Part shown: piece by piece, positions 48,691 to 57,051 of the stretch | Layout of the letters: every line of letters begins with the position of its first letter | How positions within the stretch are numbered: position 1 is the stretch's first letter | Origin: Paludibacter sp. | Lineage (GTDB): Bacteria > Bacteroidota > Bacteroidia > Bacteroidales > Paludibacteraceae | Length of the DNA: 64,000 nt | NCBI GenBank assembly: GCA_028710895.1 | Contig: JAQTTH010000008.1 | Span: 124,001-188,000 of the forward strand | Reading direction: 5' to 3' | The notes under the pieces: generated by a model | The model's database searches: none | Seen by the model: only the letters and a program-made list of their open reading frames with translations | Told to the model about the DNA's origin: nothing | Position numbers and translations under genes: made by a program

Positions 48691-48775
48691 ATAAACCGCT
48701 AAGTACGCTAAGCACCGCTAAGAAATATTCCCTTTGCGCATCTTTGTGCGCTTTGCGGCGAATAAATATTCTTCA
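48691..48775. repeat. CGCTAAG-type dispersed repeat
   Basis: Repeated CGCTAAG words (CCGCTAAGTACGCTAAGCACCG) followed by TTTGCGCATC, TTTGTGCGC and TTTGCGGCG words. This word pattern is a familiar intergenic filler in Bacteroidetes genomes. It is non-coding. Confidence 0.5.
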
Positions 48776-48897
48776 ACTGAATATAGGAAGAACCGCCCCA
48801 TATGCATCTTCGTATTCTTGACCTAAATTTTGAGAACAGACTTGCAACTTCTAACTCAAAACTCAGAACTACCCACCTCCACTTTTCTAAATTTTAA

Positions 48898-48906
48898 GCA
48901 AACATA
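48898..48906 (-). promoter_or_regulatory. Candidate promoter of the LuxR-type gene
   Basis: On the minus strand TATGTTTGC is an exact match to TAnnTTTGC. A CTTG lies 20 bases upstream and a TTTG 24 bases upstream, acceptable for a -33 element. It would give a leader of about 385 bases containing the repeats at 48691-48775. Confidence 0.45.
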
Positions 48907-48966
48907 GTATTTTTACATTTAACTTACAAGCAAAAAATGATTTATTTTTCACAAAGTTTATTTTCG

Positions 48967-48988
48967 TAGCCCTTAGGGGCTATTTTTT
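48967..48988 (+). terminator. Orphan intrinsic terminator-like hairpin
   Basis: TAGCCC, loop TTAG, GGGCTA followed by TTTTTT on the plus strand. No plus-strand gene lies upstream, so either a small RNA ends here or it is a by-chance palindrome of the same GC-rich kind as the nearby repeats. Confidence 0.4.
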
Positions 48989-49172
48989 CGCATGTTAATA
49001 TGTCGGATATTTGCTTCATCTAAATAAAGCGATCTTTTTTTATTGAAATGCGCCCCGGCAACTCCGATCTTAGTATAAACAAATCCCGTTTATTATCCAA
49101 CTTTGAACGGAAGTTGAAAACCAGAACAAGTTTTCAGAGTTGCATCTACATTGTACGGATATGAAAAGTTGA

Positions 49173-49445
49173 ATTACTATGGAGCAAGGGCGTATTACTC
49201 TATTAAAATGGTAGATTACTTGTAAGTAATGCGGCATTACTCCATTGAAAAGTCGCATTACTTTAGAGTAATGAAGTATTACTCTATTGAAAAGTCAAAT
49301 TACTTTGGAGTAATGGAGCATTTCTTTATTGAAAAGTCGCATTACTTGTAAGTAATGGAGCATTACTCTATTGAAATGACAGATTACTTGGGAGTAATAG
49401 AGCATTACTTCATTGAAAAATCACATTACTCTATTGAAAAATCGG
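49173..49445. repeat. 42-base tandem repeat array with overlapping palindromes (13 half-units of 21 bases)
   Basis: Six and a half 42-base units start at 49173, 49215, 49257, 49299, 49341, 49383 and 49425 (half). Each unit is two related 21-base halves, both starting ATTACT. Units 2-6 carry a palindrome such as ATTACTTGTAAGTAAT and, overlapping its right arm, a second one AGTAATGgagCATTACT; the two hairpins exclude each other. The second half ends ATTGAAAAGTCGC. The period is a multiple of three, but every plus frame meets stops, so it is not a protein repeat. It lies between the divergent LuxR-type gene and the fibronectin III gene, 128 bases before the latter. Confidence 0.9.
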
Positions 49446-49572
49446 AACTAAACCAAATAGCGTAAAGCAGAGACAAAACACAAACAACTAAATAACAGAT
49501 ATTTATACTGTTCACACTTTAAAAAAACATCTTTTTAAAACAACATAATATAAAAACTTAAATGAATTGAAT

Positions 49573-50203
49573 ATGGGAAAATCCAAAGTGAGTGTTGATT
49601 TTTCGACACATAATTTTACGGACAAAGAATTGGCAGTTCAGGGTCAAACGGTTAGCGATAACCTGACTGACAATTCAAATTTTCCAACGCTGAAGGAAGC
49701 AGCAACGGAAATAAAGTCCGCGAGTGATATTTTGAATGGATATTTAGCCAGTATGGCTACCGGAAACAAGCAGGTAACTGCCGAGAAAAAACAAGCAAGA
49801 ACTAATTTAGAGGATATCTTACGTGCTACTGCATTGAAAGTTCAGGACATTAGCGAAGGTGATGAAATTAAAATCCTTAGCTCGGGTTTTTTAACAAACA
49901 AAAAAAAGGACTCCTGCAGGCACGCTTGATCAGGTTGTGAATGTACAGATAAAACCGGGGAAAGTATCAGGCAGTTTGAATATAAGCTGGGATGTTGTAA
50001 GCAATGCATATAGCTATGAAATACGCTACACCAGCAATCCAAAGACTGATGCACCTGTTTACACAAGTATTACAAGTACAAAAAGCAAAGTGATTATTGA
50101 AAATCTAACGCCGGGACAAACTTACATTGTGCAGGTAGCTGCTGTAGGTGCTGATCCGAAACGGGTATGGAGTGTAGAAGTAATAAGCTGCTACGTATCG
50201 TAA
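49573..50203 (+). pseudogene. Fibronectin type III domain protein, interrupted by a frameshift
   Basis: The first part (ATG at 49573) encodes about 110 residues of a helical N-terminal region (KSKVSVDFSTHNF, EAATEIKSASDILNGYLA) and then stops at 49929. The second part, in the +1 frame (visible from 49937, open earlier), encodes an FN3 domain (VSGSLNISWDVVSNAYSYEIRYTSN, LTPGQTYIVQVAAVGA). The frames join at a run of eight A (49900-49907); seven A would give one 210-residue protein reading TNKKRTPAGTLDQ across the junction, as in small FN3 proteins of Bacteroidetes. It may be a true pseudogene, a sequencing error or slippage-controlled. No signal peptide is visible. Function unknown. Confidence 0.72.
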
Positions 50204-50235
50204 AATAAAGTAAATTTTAAAAAGATGTGTATGGG

Positions 50236-50274
50236 AAACCGTTTCGACTGTATTGTTGGAACGGTTTTATTTTG
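50236..50274 (+). terminator. Rho-independent terminator of the FN3 gene
   Basis: AAACCGTT and AACGGTTTT form a stem around a 16-base loop, followed by TATTTT, 33 bases after the stop at 50203. It may also serve the converging acyltransferase gene. Confidence 0.7.
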
Positions 50275-50324
50275 GTTGTCAATAATAAATTCATATATAT
50301 ATATAAAATTATCACTTCTCCAAA

Positions 50325-51419
50325 TTATTTGAATCTAGAATTTGAGCTTTCAACAATAGTGTATTTTTTCTTTAATCGCAAAAATTTCTTCTCAAAATAC
50401 TCATATGAAATGAAGGCCAATAAAATAGTAATTAAAATAATAGTTGAATATACAATGATTAATTGTGGTATAAAAGATAAATTCAAGTTTCTATATAAAT
50501 GAGAAAAAAGTAGAATTACTAGAGGATGTATTACATAAATACCGTAAGAAATCTTGCCTAAAAAATCTAAAATCCGATTCTCCAAATTCACTAATTTAAA
50601 TGCTGCATTATCTATCTGACCTAAAATAAGGGCTAATGAAACTATAGCAGTAATCTCATAAGTTAATGGTGCTGGCAAATAAATAATATCAAGAAATAAC
50701 AATACACTAAACAGCCATACAACTCCCTGAGTCCATTTGTTAGTTATTGCGGAAATAAAACGTTGGTTATAATTTTTATACAACATAGCACCAATGGCAC
50801 CAATTAGCATACAATGAAATCTGGTAACTACGAGTGATTTATAGAGTATTGAATGATTTCCTAAAAAAAACCAGGAAGCAGACTTAAGAAGGAATAATCC
50901 AATGACTATTGCGATAGTTACTGGTAGAAGTTTTGTTCGAACTAACTTTACAATCCAGGGCCAAAACAAATAAAATTGCTCCTCAACGCCAATGCTCCAA
51001 TAATGTACGATTATTGTAACAGAATTATGAAGTATTGTAGGAAGGTTTGCTGCGAAAAATAAATAATAAAATATTGTATTCGAAAATATATCTTTTATTG
51101 TTGTATCAAAAAAAGCCACTATTACAGATATTAGAATAAAAAGGTAGTAGATTGGCCAAATCCTTAACACTCTACGAATATAAAAATTTATAATATTTAT
51201 ATCATTTGTTTCGACTTTCTCTAACAACAAAAGATATGAAATAAGAAAACCACTTATTACAAAAAAAAGAGTAACACCGTCAAAACCAATCGTTATCCGT
51301 GGCAAATTAAAATCAAAAGTTGTAAATGTCAATGATGTTATATGACCAATAACAACGGAAATTGCAGCAATAGCTCTCAGTCCGTTTAGTCCGTTTAAAT
51401 AAACTGTCTTATTAGTCAT
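50325..51419 (-). CDS. Acyltransferase family 3 (OafA/YrhL-type) membrane protein
   Basis: 364 residues from the ATG at 51419 (the ORF has an earlier TTG). It has the family opening LNGLNGLRAIAAISVVIGHI with the catalytic-type His, FFVISGFLISYLLL, the RRVLRIWPIYYLFI motif and HYWSIGVEEQFYLFWPWIVK. About ten transmembrane helices. Such proteins transfer acetyl or other acyl groups to sugars of O-antigen, capsule or lipid-linked intermediates. It is the last gene of the right polysaccharide block. Composition is AT-rich. Confidence 0.9.
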   Translation of the reverse strand: MTNKTVYLNGLNGLRAIAAISVVIGHITSLTFTTFDFNLPRITIGFDGVTLFFVISGFLISYLLLLEKVETNDINIINFYIRRVLRIWPIYYLFILISVIVAFFDTTIKDIFSNTIFYYLFFAANLPTILHNSVTIIVHYWSIGVEEQFYLFWPWIVKLVRTKLLPVTIAIVIGLFLLKSASWFFLGNHSILYKSLVVTRFHCMLIGAIGAMLYKNYNQRFISAITNKWTQGVVWLFSVLLFLDIIYLPAPLTYEITAIVSLALILGQIDNAAFKLVNLENRILDFLGKISYGIYVIHPLVILLFSHLYRNLNLSFIPQLIIVYSTIILITILLAFISYEYFEKKFLRLKKKYTIVESSNSRFK

Positions 51420-51485
51420 ACTGATTTTTGAGTTTGTAATCACAGTCAAAAAATCCAATTATTATTCAATATTCGAGAAATATCA

Positions 51486-52442
51486 TTAAATTGTATATAT
51501 CCCCTTTTTATCTATAACAATTGTTCCTTCAAACGAATTATCATGTGATAATAAATAATTTTCACCTTTCCAAAAATAATCTTCTTTAAAACTATTCTTT
51601 TTGAAAATCATAAAATGCATATAAATATATTTTTTCATAGTTTTACTATTAGTTATATTACCTTGCTTATAATACCATGTATCAGCATCGTGCTTAAAAG
51701 TAAGTCGATCATCCGATAGTATTGGAGTAGTATGTTGCTCTCTAAAATATAACCGTCGTAGCTTAATCATAAATATCAAATTAACCACAGGCATTATGTT
51801 ATAATACATTAACCAAGCATCTCTCCAATTGAAAAAATGACAAATAATCTTCCCATAAAATTTTCGAATATATTTTGATGGAGGATACAACAAATCTGAA
51901 AAATCAGTTTCATCAAGTACAAAATTCTGATTTAATTCTAATTTATTCTGCCACTCTTTTATATTGAAACACAGCTCATTTATCCTCTTTATATTTCGTA
52001 GTATTGCTAAATGACCTGAAAGTCTATCATTGTGTGTTGAAAATACATCAAATTTTTCCAAAACCTTATTTGTATAAAATGCTCTGATATTACCCCAAAC
52101 AACATCGATATCACCAAAACCCCAAAATTGATATGACGTAAGAATATCCTTATGAATAAAACCTAAAAACGGCTTTATATCACATAATTTATATGCAGAA
52201 ATTGGTTTAAATTCAATCCCCAAACTTTTACTAATTAACGCACAGTAATCAGCAAACGTAATTGAATAAAAAAACAGGTTATCTGCAATTAAAAATGATT
52301 CTTTCGAACAATCAGTATAGAAATACCAATCAATTCCATGATTTTGAGCGCAGGAATAGAAATATAAATCTATCCACTCCGGCCATTCACCAAAATAGGG
52401 GATAATAATTGCAATTCTATATTGACCTTCTTTGATTGACAT
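51486..52442 (-). CDS. DUF6625-type putative glycosyltransferase
   Basis: 318 residues with the pattern IAIIIPYFGEWPEWIDLYFYSCAQNHGIDWYFYTD, YKLCDIKPFLGFIH and FWGFGDIDVVWGNI, which I associate with the family DUF6625 found in Bacteroides and other polysaccharide clusters. GDIDVVWG may act as the DxD metal-binding motif of a GT-A fold. Probably a glycosyltransferase; donor and acceptor unknown. It is in line with GT11 upstream (15-base gap). Confidence 0.72.
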   Translation of the reverse strand: MSIKEGQYRIAIIIPYFGEWPEWIDLYFYSCAQNHGIDWYFYTDCSKESFLIADNLFFYSITFADYCALISKSLGIEFKPISAYKLCDIKPFLGFIHKDILTSYQFWGFGDIDVVWGNIRAFYTNKVLEKFDVFSTHNDRLSGHLAILRNIKRINELCFNIKEWQNKLELNQNFVLDETDFSDLLYPPSKYIRKFYGKIICHFFNWRDAWLMYYNIMPVVNLIFMIKLRRLYFREQHTTPILSDDRLTFKHDADTWYYKQGNITNSKTMKKYIYMHFMIFKKNSFKEDYFWKGENYLLSHDNSFEGTIVIDKKGIYTI

Positions 52443-52457
52443 AAGTTCTTATTAAAA

Positions 52458-53360
52458 CTATAAACGAATCCATTCATTTGGAGTAATGCAGGCTGAATAT
52501 TTGTCCCTTTCCACGGAGGCATACCATTTCTTTGGGGCAATCACTATTTTGGTCGGATTATTATTCAACCACGCTCCCCACCAACTAAAACTTGAATTTG
52601 CGATTATGTTATGCTTACAATGACTCATTAACAATATATCAATATAACTTTTCTCATTTTCATTTCCTTCAACTAACTTATGAGGCATTTGCAACTTTAG
52701 TTCACTTTTCACCCATTGCGGATCATCTGTGAAAATAAAAAAAAATGGATTTCTTAGTTTTGACTTCATCAAATCAATTGCCGCATAGATATAAGTAGCA
52801 CTGGCAGGTTCGATAAATCCTGAGGTTTGGTAATCACCACGACGAATATGAAGACTTACAGTGTCATAAGTTGATAAACTTATTTCAATAGCTATATCTG
52901 ACTGAAGTACCGTTGCATCTTTAGGTTGAAATAGCAATTTTATTTTTTCTTCATAGCCTAAGTAATACGATGCATTTTGCCAAAATCCCAAAAAGTAATA
53001 CTTCTTATTCGGTTTCAATTTGTCAAAATATTTGGTCGGCTGGCTGGGATAACGTTCAGTTATCAAACGATTAGGTTGCAACAACCGTCTCAATTTATAA
53101 TAAACATACTGTATATACTTTTTATTGTTTCTATAATAAGCAACAGAAAACGGTTTGAATGGTTTGGTCAATTGTTGATTTACTTCTTGTATGCGTTCTA
53201 TTTCAAATACATCTAAATCATTCACTAATGGCGTATCATCATTCTCATCTCTCATCAAATCAAGCATAACTGGTATCTGATATTTCCACTCTAATACCTT
53301 ACTAAATGCATATTGAAACATTTGATTTCCCAATCCGTTTTTCACATTTACGATAACCAT
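52458..53360 (-). CDS. GT11 alpha-1,2-fucosyltransferase
   Basis: 300 residues, the normal GT11 length. Family motifs: VKNGLGNQMFQYAFSKVL at the start, SLHIRRGDY (about 171-179), the GDP-fucose site, and ANSSFSWWGAWLNNNPTKIVIAPKKWY near 253-280. It adds L-fucose (or a related GDP-sugar) in alpha-1,2 linkage to galactose-type acceptors. No GDP-fucose synthesis genes are in the window, so the donor must come from elsewhere. Confidence 0.92.
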   Translation of the reverse strand: MVIVNVKNGLGNQMFQYAFSKVLEWKYQIPVMLDLMRDENDDTPLVNDLDVFEIERIQEVNQQLTKPFKPFSVAYYRNNKKYIQYVYYKLRRLLQPNRLITERYPSQPTKYFDKLKPNKKYYFLGFWQNASYYLGYEEKIKLLFQPKDATVLQSDIAIEISLSTYDTVSLHIRRGDYQTSGFIEPASATYIYAAIDLMKSKLRNPFFFIFTDDPQWVKSELKLQMPHKLVEGNENEKSYIDILLMSHCKHNIIANSSFSWWGAWLNNNPTKIVIAPKKWYASVERDKYSACITPNEWIRL

Positions 53361-53404
53361 TCTAATCTCTATTTATAATAAAATATTGAATACATTGTAT
53401 TAAT

Positions 53405-54214
53405 CTACTTTTCCCACTTAAACAGCATTCTCTCAACCAACCAAAATCCTTTACTGACAAGCCAATATCGATTGATACGCTTAACTTGCTCTATCGAAAA
53501 TGCCCATTGATCATAATCTGCAAGTACAGATAAAGGTAGCACTTCTTCCAACACAAACCTTCTCTCCATTTTATCCAACAAAGAATTGACATTACTAATT
53601 CCATTCATATCAAAAACAGTCACATCCAAATCAATATAGACAGGTATTATGTTATTCAATGCTACCACTTCCAAATACCACTTCCAATCGGAAACAATTT
53701 TCAGATTTTCATCATACAATCCATAGGTATCAAATAAACTCCGTTTAATATAAGCCGGGGAATGATTTAAGGTTCCTGTATAGAAGTCTAGCATAGTCGG
53801 TACACGTCCCGCAAAACTCTTGTCACGGATAATCTTTCCTTTAAATGGTTTTAGCATATTTCCATATAGAATCTCAATCGACTTTGGATTATCCAGATTA
53901 TTCAACATTTTCTCAGTCACATCCTTTGACACTAAAATATCCCCTGAATTAAGAAACTGAACATACTCTCCTTTCGCCATACCAATACCTTTATTCATGG
54001 CATTATAAATACCGGTATCAAGTTCACTTATAAAGTTGACTGGATGATTGGTTGATTTGCAAAATTGCTGAATAATTTGTAAACTATCATCCGTTGATGC
54101 GCCATCAATTATGATATATTCAAATTCCATGGAGCTCTGATTCAAAACACTTTCTATGGTTTTCCTTAAACCCGAAGCATTATTTCGATTGATGGTGATG
54201 ATGGTGAGTTTCAT
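53405..54214 (-). CDS. GT2-family glycosyltransferase
   Basis: 269 residues: MKLTIITINRNNASGLRKTIESVLNQ, IIDGASTDDSL, SELDTGIYNAMNKGIGMAKGEYVQFLNSGD (DxD position replaced by NSGD, as is normal in this WcaA-like group) and SDWKWYLEVV. This subgroup of GT2 is common in capsule loci and adds galactose or GlcNAc-type sugars. The acceptor is unknown. The upstream neighbour ends 16 bases away. Confidence 0.88.
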   Translation of the reverse strand: MKLTIITINRNNASGLRKTIESVLNQSSMEFEYIIIDGASTDDSLQIIQQFCKSTNHPVNFISELDTGIYNAMNKGIGMAKGEYVQFLNSGDILVSKDVTEKMLNNLDNPKSIEILYGNMLKPFKGKIIRDKSFAGRVPTMLDFYTGTLNHSPAYIKRSLFDTYGLYDENLKIVSDWKWYLEVVALNNIIPVYIDLDVTVFDMNGISNVNSLLDKMERRFVLEEVLPLSVLADYDQWAFSIEQVKRINRYWLVSKGFWLVERMLFKWEK

Positions 54215-54230
54215 TCAACGAATATCTAAG

Positions 54231-55301
54231 TCAATTAAACTTTAGTTTTGCTTTTGCAGAATACAATATATTTCTATTAGGCTCTCTTTCTCCAGTACCT
54301 GTATAATATAAATTCAAAACATCGTCAGCTATATATCCTGTCGGTTTATAATAGTATTTCCAATGTCGTTCTATACTTTCAGTATAATGTGTATTGATAA
54401 GCGGTTTTCGATAGGTTTTAAAATTTTCATAATCATCCGATACACTCAACATAATATTATCTCCCCATTCTGATGAGGAAAACATGTACAATCGATTATT
54501 ATATTCGAATAAATCGAAATGCCACAAATCGTATTTCAGAGGCATTGGGATAAACCAATACTGTTTTTTTGTAATAAGTTGCTTCCAGGCATCACAGGTA
54601 TAAACTGATTTAAATGTTGGCATTCCCTTTAGTTTAAAATCCGGATTTTCAAGTGATGTTCCTTCCCAAATAGCTAATCCAATATTTTTCCTGACTGGCT
54701 TATATTGATAATGAGTGGCATAAAACAAATATTTATCATCCCGCTTTATTAATACAGGACATTGCTCTGTATCTTTATCGGGGTTCTTATCAGTCAGATA
54801 TACCTGCAAAGGACTGAAGTGCTTACAATCGTTGGTCGAAAAGCCAACTGTTGCTCTTAGCACTCCAAGTTCATTGCAAACAGGAGTACCGCATTCCCTC
54901 CAAAAGATCCAGAGCTTGTTATTTTCACAAAATAATGTCGGATCAGAATTATATCCTGTCTGTGGAGTATCGTAAACTACACCGATACATTCCCAGTTCG
55001 AAGGAAATTCTTCATCTTTCGAAAAATATAAAATCGGATTTTCCAGCTTATTGTTTCTTGCATAATAAGGTGATTGCACCATCCACCACTTATACCCCAT
55101 AAATCCTTCCGGAATAAATCGTACACAGGGGTGTAAGCAATCATTCATGTATTTTTGAGGTTCGGGAGTTTGTATTTCCACACTTTTGCCCGGAGGTAAA
55201 AGTTGCTGAGGATAAAACAGGTAGAAATAAATCATAATCAGCAATAATATTGCAACGATGACCAATCCTATCCAATTGTTTATTATATAATGAACTATCA
55301 T
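54231..55301 (-). CDS. Membrane-anchored beta-propeller-like protein of unknown function
   Basis: 356 residues from the ATG at 55301; the ORF's earlier start is a CTG. One N-terminal transmembrane helix (about 8-30, WIGLVIVAILLLIMIYFYLFY) is followed by repeats with Trp- and Asp-rich turns (YKWWMVQSPYYARNN, NSDPTLFCENNKLWIFWRE, EQCPVLIKRDDKYLFYATHY), as in five-bladed propellers of the GH43/GH32/GIPC-transferase N-terminal kind. A strict GH43 catalytic triad is not evident. In a polysaccharide block it could act as a glycan-modifying or binding protein with the propeller outside the inner membrane. I cannot assign a reaction. Confidence 0.6.
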   Translation of the reverse strand: MIVHYIINNWIGLVIVAILLLIMIYFYLFYPQQLLPPGKSVEIQTPEPQKYMNDCLHPCVRFIPEGFMGYKWWMVQSPYYARNNKLENPILYFSKDEEFPSNWECIGVVYDTPQTGYNSDPTLFCENNKLWIFWRECGTPVCNELGVLRATVGFSTNDCKHFSPLQVYLTDKNPDKDTEQCPVLIKRDDKYLFYATHYQYKPVRKNIGLAIWEGTSLENPDFKLKGMPTFKSVYTCDAWKQLITKKQYWFIPMPLKYDLWHFDLFEYNNRLYMFSSSEWGDNIMLSVSDDYENFKTYRKPLINTHYTESIERHWKYYYKPTGYIADDVLNLYYTGTGEREPNRNILYSAKAKLKFN

Positions 55302-55332
55302 AATTCTACTGAACGGCAGCAAGATACAAAAT

Positions 55333-56301
55333 CTAGCAGTAAATCTTTTTCTTTATTACAAAAACATTACCTTTACCGACCATTCTACTTAAACGATTAA
55401 TTATTTTTTGCCAAAGTGGTCGCTTTACATTACAATTCGTACTATAAAAGGCGTTTATAATGCGTTTATCCTCATAGAGTATGTCAATGAATTTAATATC
55501 TTCATTCGTACATAATGTATTGTTTCTGTAAGTCGGGTTTATACTACAGTTTTCACCCGTCCCATCCAATCCAAGGTTATCGACATACGAAATTGTTGGT
55601 ACAATTGAAATCGCATGATTCACAAAGTGAGCCATTGTAAACTGAATCGACCAAATATTCAACTTCCCTGACTGCTGTTGTTGCAACATTTCGAAGACAT
55701 CATTACCCCCCCGGTTAAAAGACTCCTGTATATTCGTATTTTTTTGCATTGTTGGATAATGTTTTACCTCCCAGTCAATCTGATTCCATCTGTCCTGCCA
55801 ACTTGCCCACCCCCAGGAGCCATTACGTAAACTAACATACACATCATAGTTATAATCGGGAGGTATCTGCATGATAGTTGATGGCAAATTATACCCACTT
55901 ATTGAAAAAACTGACTTCCTGTTTTCATAATGTAAAAGCGCTTTATTCATATACGTAAGAAATGCCGGTGAAGTAACGAGGTCATCCTCCATGACAATTA
56001 CACAACCATGCCTGTCGATAATTTCCGACACACCATTTCTGATTGATAATGCCAATCCTTTATTTTCTTCTGCTTCAACAACTATGACCTCTTTACACCA
56101 TTGCTTTTCCCGAACTATATCGCGGACAGCCCTGATATCGTACAAAGTAGTATCAGAAGCATCTTTCTTTGGACCATCACAATAAATATACAATGTACTT
56201 TGTCCAGCCAGCTTATTTTGCATTAACGCATGTAAAGTCTGACTTGTATGCCATGGACGATTGTAAACAAATAAAACTACAGGTGCAAGACTTTCAGTCA
56301 T
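55333..56301 (-). CDS. GT-A-fold glycosyltransferase (Bacteroides capsule type)
   Basis: 322 residues: APVVLFVYNRPWHTSQTLHAL, IYCDGPKK, NKGLALSIRNGVSEII and the DxD-like MEDDLVTSPAFLTYMNKAL (about 105-125), then WGWASWQDRWNQIDW. The layout resembles GNT-I-like/GT2-type enzymes frequent in Bacteroides capsule clusters. Probably uses a UDP-sugar; specificity unknown. It overlaps a C7 run (55706-55712) coding for RGG. Confidence 0.82.
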   Translation of the reverse strand: MTESLAPVVLFVYNRPWHTSQTLHALMQNKLAGQSTLYIYCDGPKKDASDTTLYDIRAVRDIVREKQWCKEVIVVEAEENKGLALSIRNGVSEIIDRHGCVIVMEDDLVTSPAFLTYMNKALLHYENRKSVFSISGYNLPSTIMQIPPDYNYDVYVSLRNGSWGWASWQDRWNQIDWEVKHYPTMQKNTNIQESFNRGGNDVFEMLQQQQSGKLNIWSIQFTMAHFVNHAISIVPTISYVDNLGLDGTGENCSINPTYRNNTLCTNEDIKFIDILYEDKRIINAFYSTNCNVKRPLWQKIINRLSRMVGKGNVFVIKKKIYC

Positions 56302-56304
56302 ATC

Positions 56305-57048
56305 TTAAACATTTATCCGATTATTTCCCTTAATAGCTCTAACTGTAATTGTTACTTCATAATTTGAATCCTGAAAATCCAATTCACTTTTTTTCAATTC
56401 GCGACTTGCCAAACCTTCAAGTAATGCAATAGCTGAAAGTAAATTGCCATGAGTTTCGATCTGAATATTTTCTGAAGGAAAAAACTCTTCAAATAGCATT
56501 GTAGTACTTTTAGAGGTAAAACGCCAGTATTCACCCCAACGTTCCATATCGTATTTACTTATCTGGCTAATCCCGGATAAAGTGACTAAAAGAGCACCTC
56601 CCGGTTTAAGAATTTCGTGTGTACGCTTGAGTGCCAAACGGAAATCGTAAATAAACTGTAAAGTTTGGGGCATGATTATACAATCATATTGATTTTCCGA
56701 AATGCTTGTATCTGTGCATAAATCTGTTACTATTGTCGCCTTTGGATTCCCGGTTACAACATGTAAAACATCAGAATGCACAATGTTGTGACCGAACCGA
56801 TTTGTGTAGGTATCGTCGCCGATTTCCAGTATACTACCTTTAATATCCAAAGCAGAATTTGCCATAAAGTTATCAATATAATATCTGGCTATGGATTGTG
56901 TACCCCTGTCATAACCAAATACGGTACTAAATGGAGTCACATGACGTAGATTTCCCCAAAAAACGGGTTTTAAAATCAATCTGGCCTTTATTGATTTAAT
57001 TTTCCGTTTTAATTTTCCAATCATATTGTTATCCATAAACATATCCAT
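56305..57048 (-). CDS. SAM-dependent methyltransferase
   Basis: 247 residues. Motif I is SILEIGDDTYTNRFG (about 70-85), followed by VTDLCTD, CIIMPQTLQFIYDFRLALKRTHEILKPGGALLVTLSG, which is the typical motif IV-V region of class I enzymes. The glycine-rich loop is degenerate (GDDT instead of GxGxG). It lies three bases after asnB and three bases before the GT-A gene, so it is in the same operon. It likely methylates a sugar or lipid carrier intermediate. Confidence 0.78.
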   Translation of the reverse strand: MDMFMDNNMIGKLKRKIKSIKARLILKPVFWGNLRHVTPFSTVFGYDRGTQSIARYYIDNFMANSALDIKGSILEIGDDTYTNRFGHNIVHSDVLHVVTGNPKATIVTDLCTDTSISENQYDCIIMPQTLQFIYDFRLALKRTHEILKPGGALLVTLSGISQISKYDMERWGEYWRFTSKSTTMLFEEFFPSENIQIETHGNLLSAIALLEGLASRELKKSELDFQDSNYEVTITVRAIKGNNRINV

Positions 57049-57051
57049 AAA

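Noticed and set aside
49070-49258. 62-codon minus-strand ORF over the tandem repeats
   Set aside because: It exists only because the 21-base period keeps the frame open for a few units; other units contain stops and the product has no protein character.
49173-49445. CRISPR array
   Set aside because: Units are contiguous and diverged with no unique spacers, and no cas genes are in the window.
55706-55712. C7 run in the GT-A glycosyltransferase gene as a phase-variation tract
   Set aside because: Seven bases is short and codes naturally for RGG; much weaker than the C10 run in the WbqC gene.
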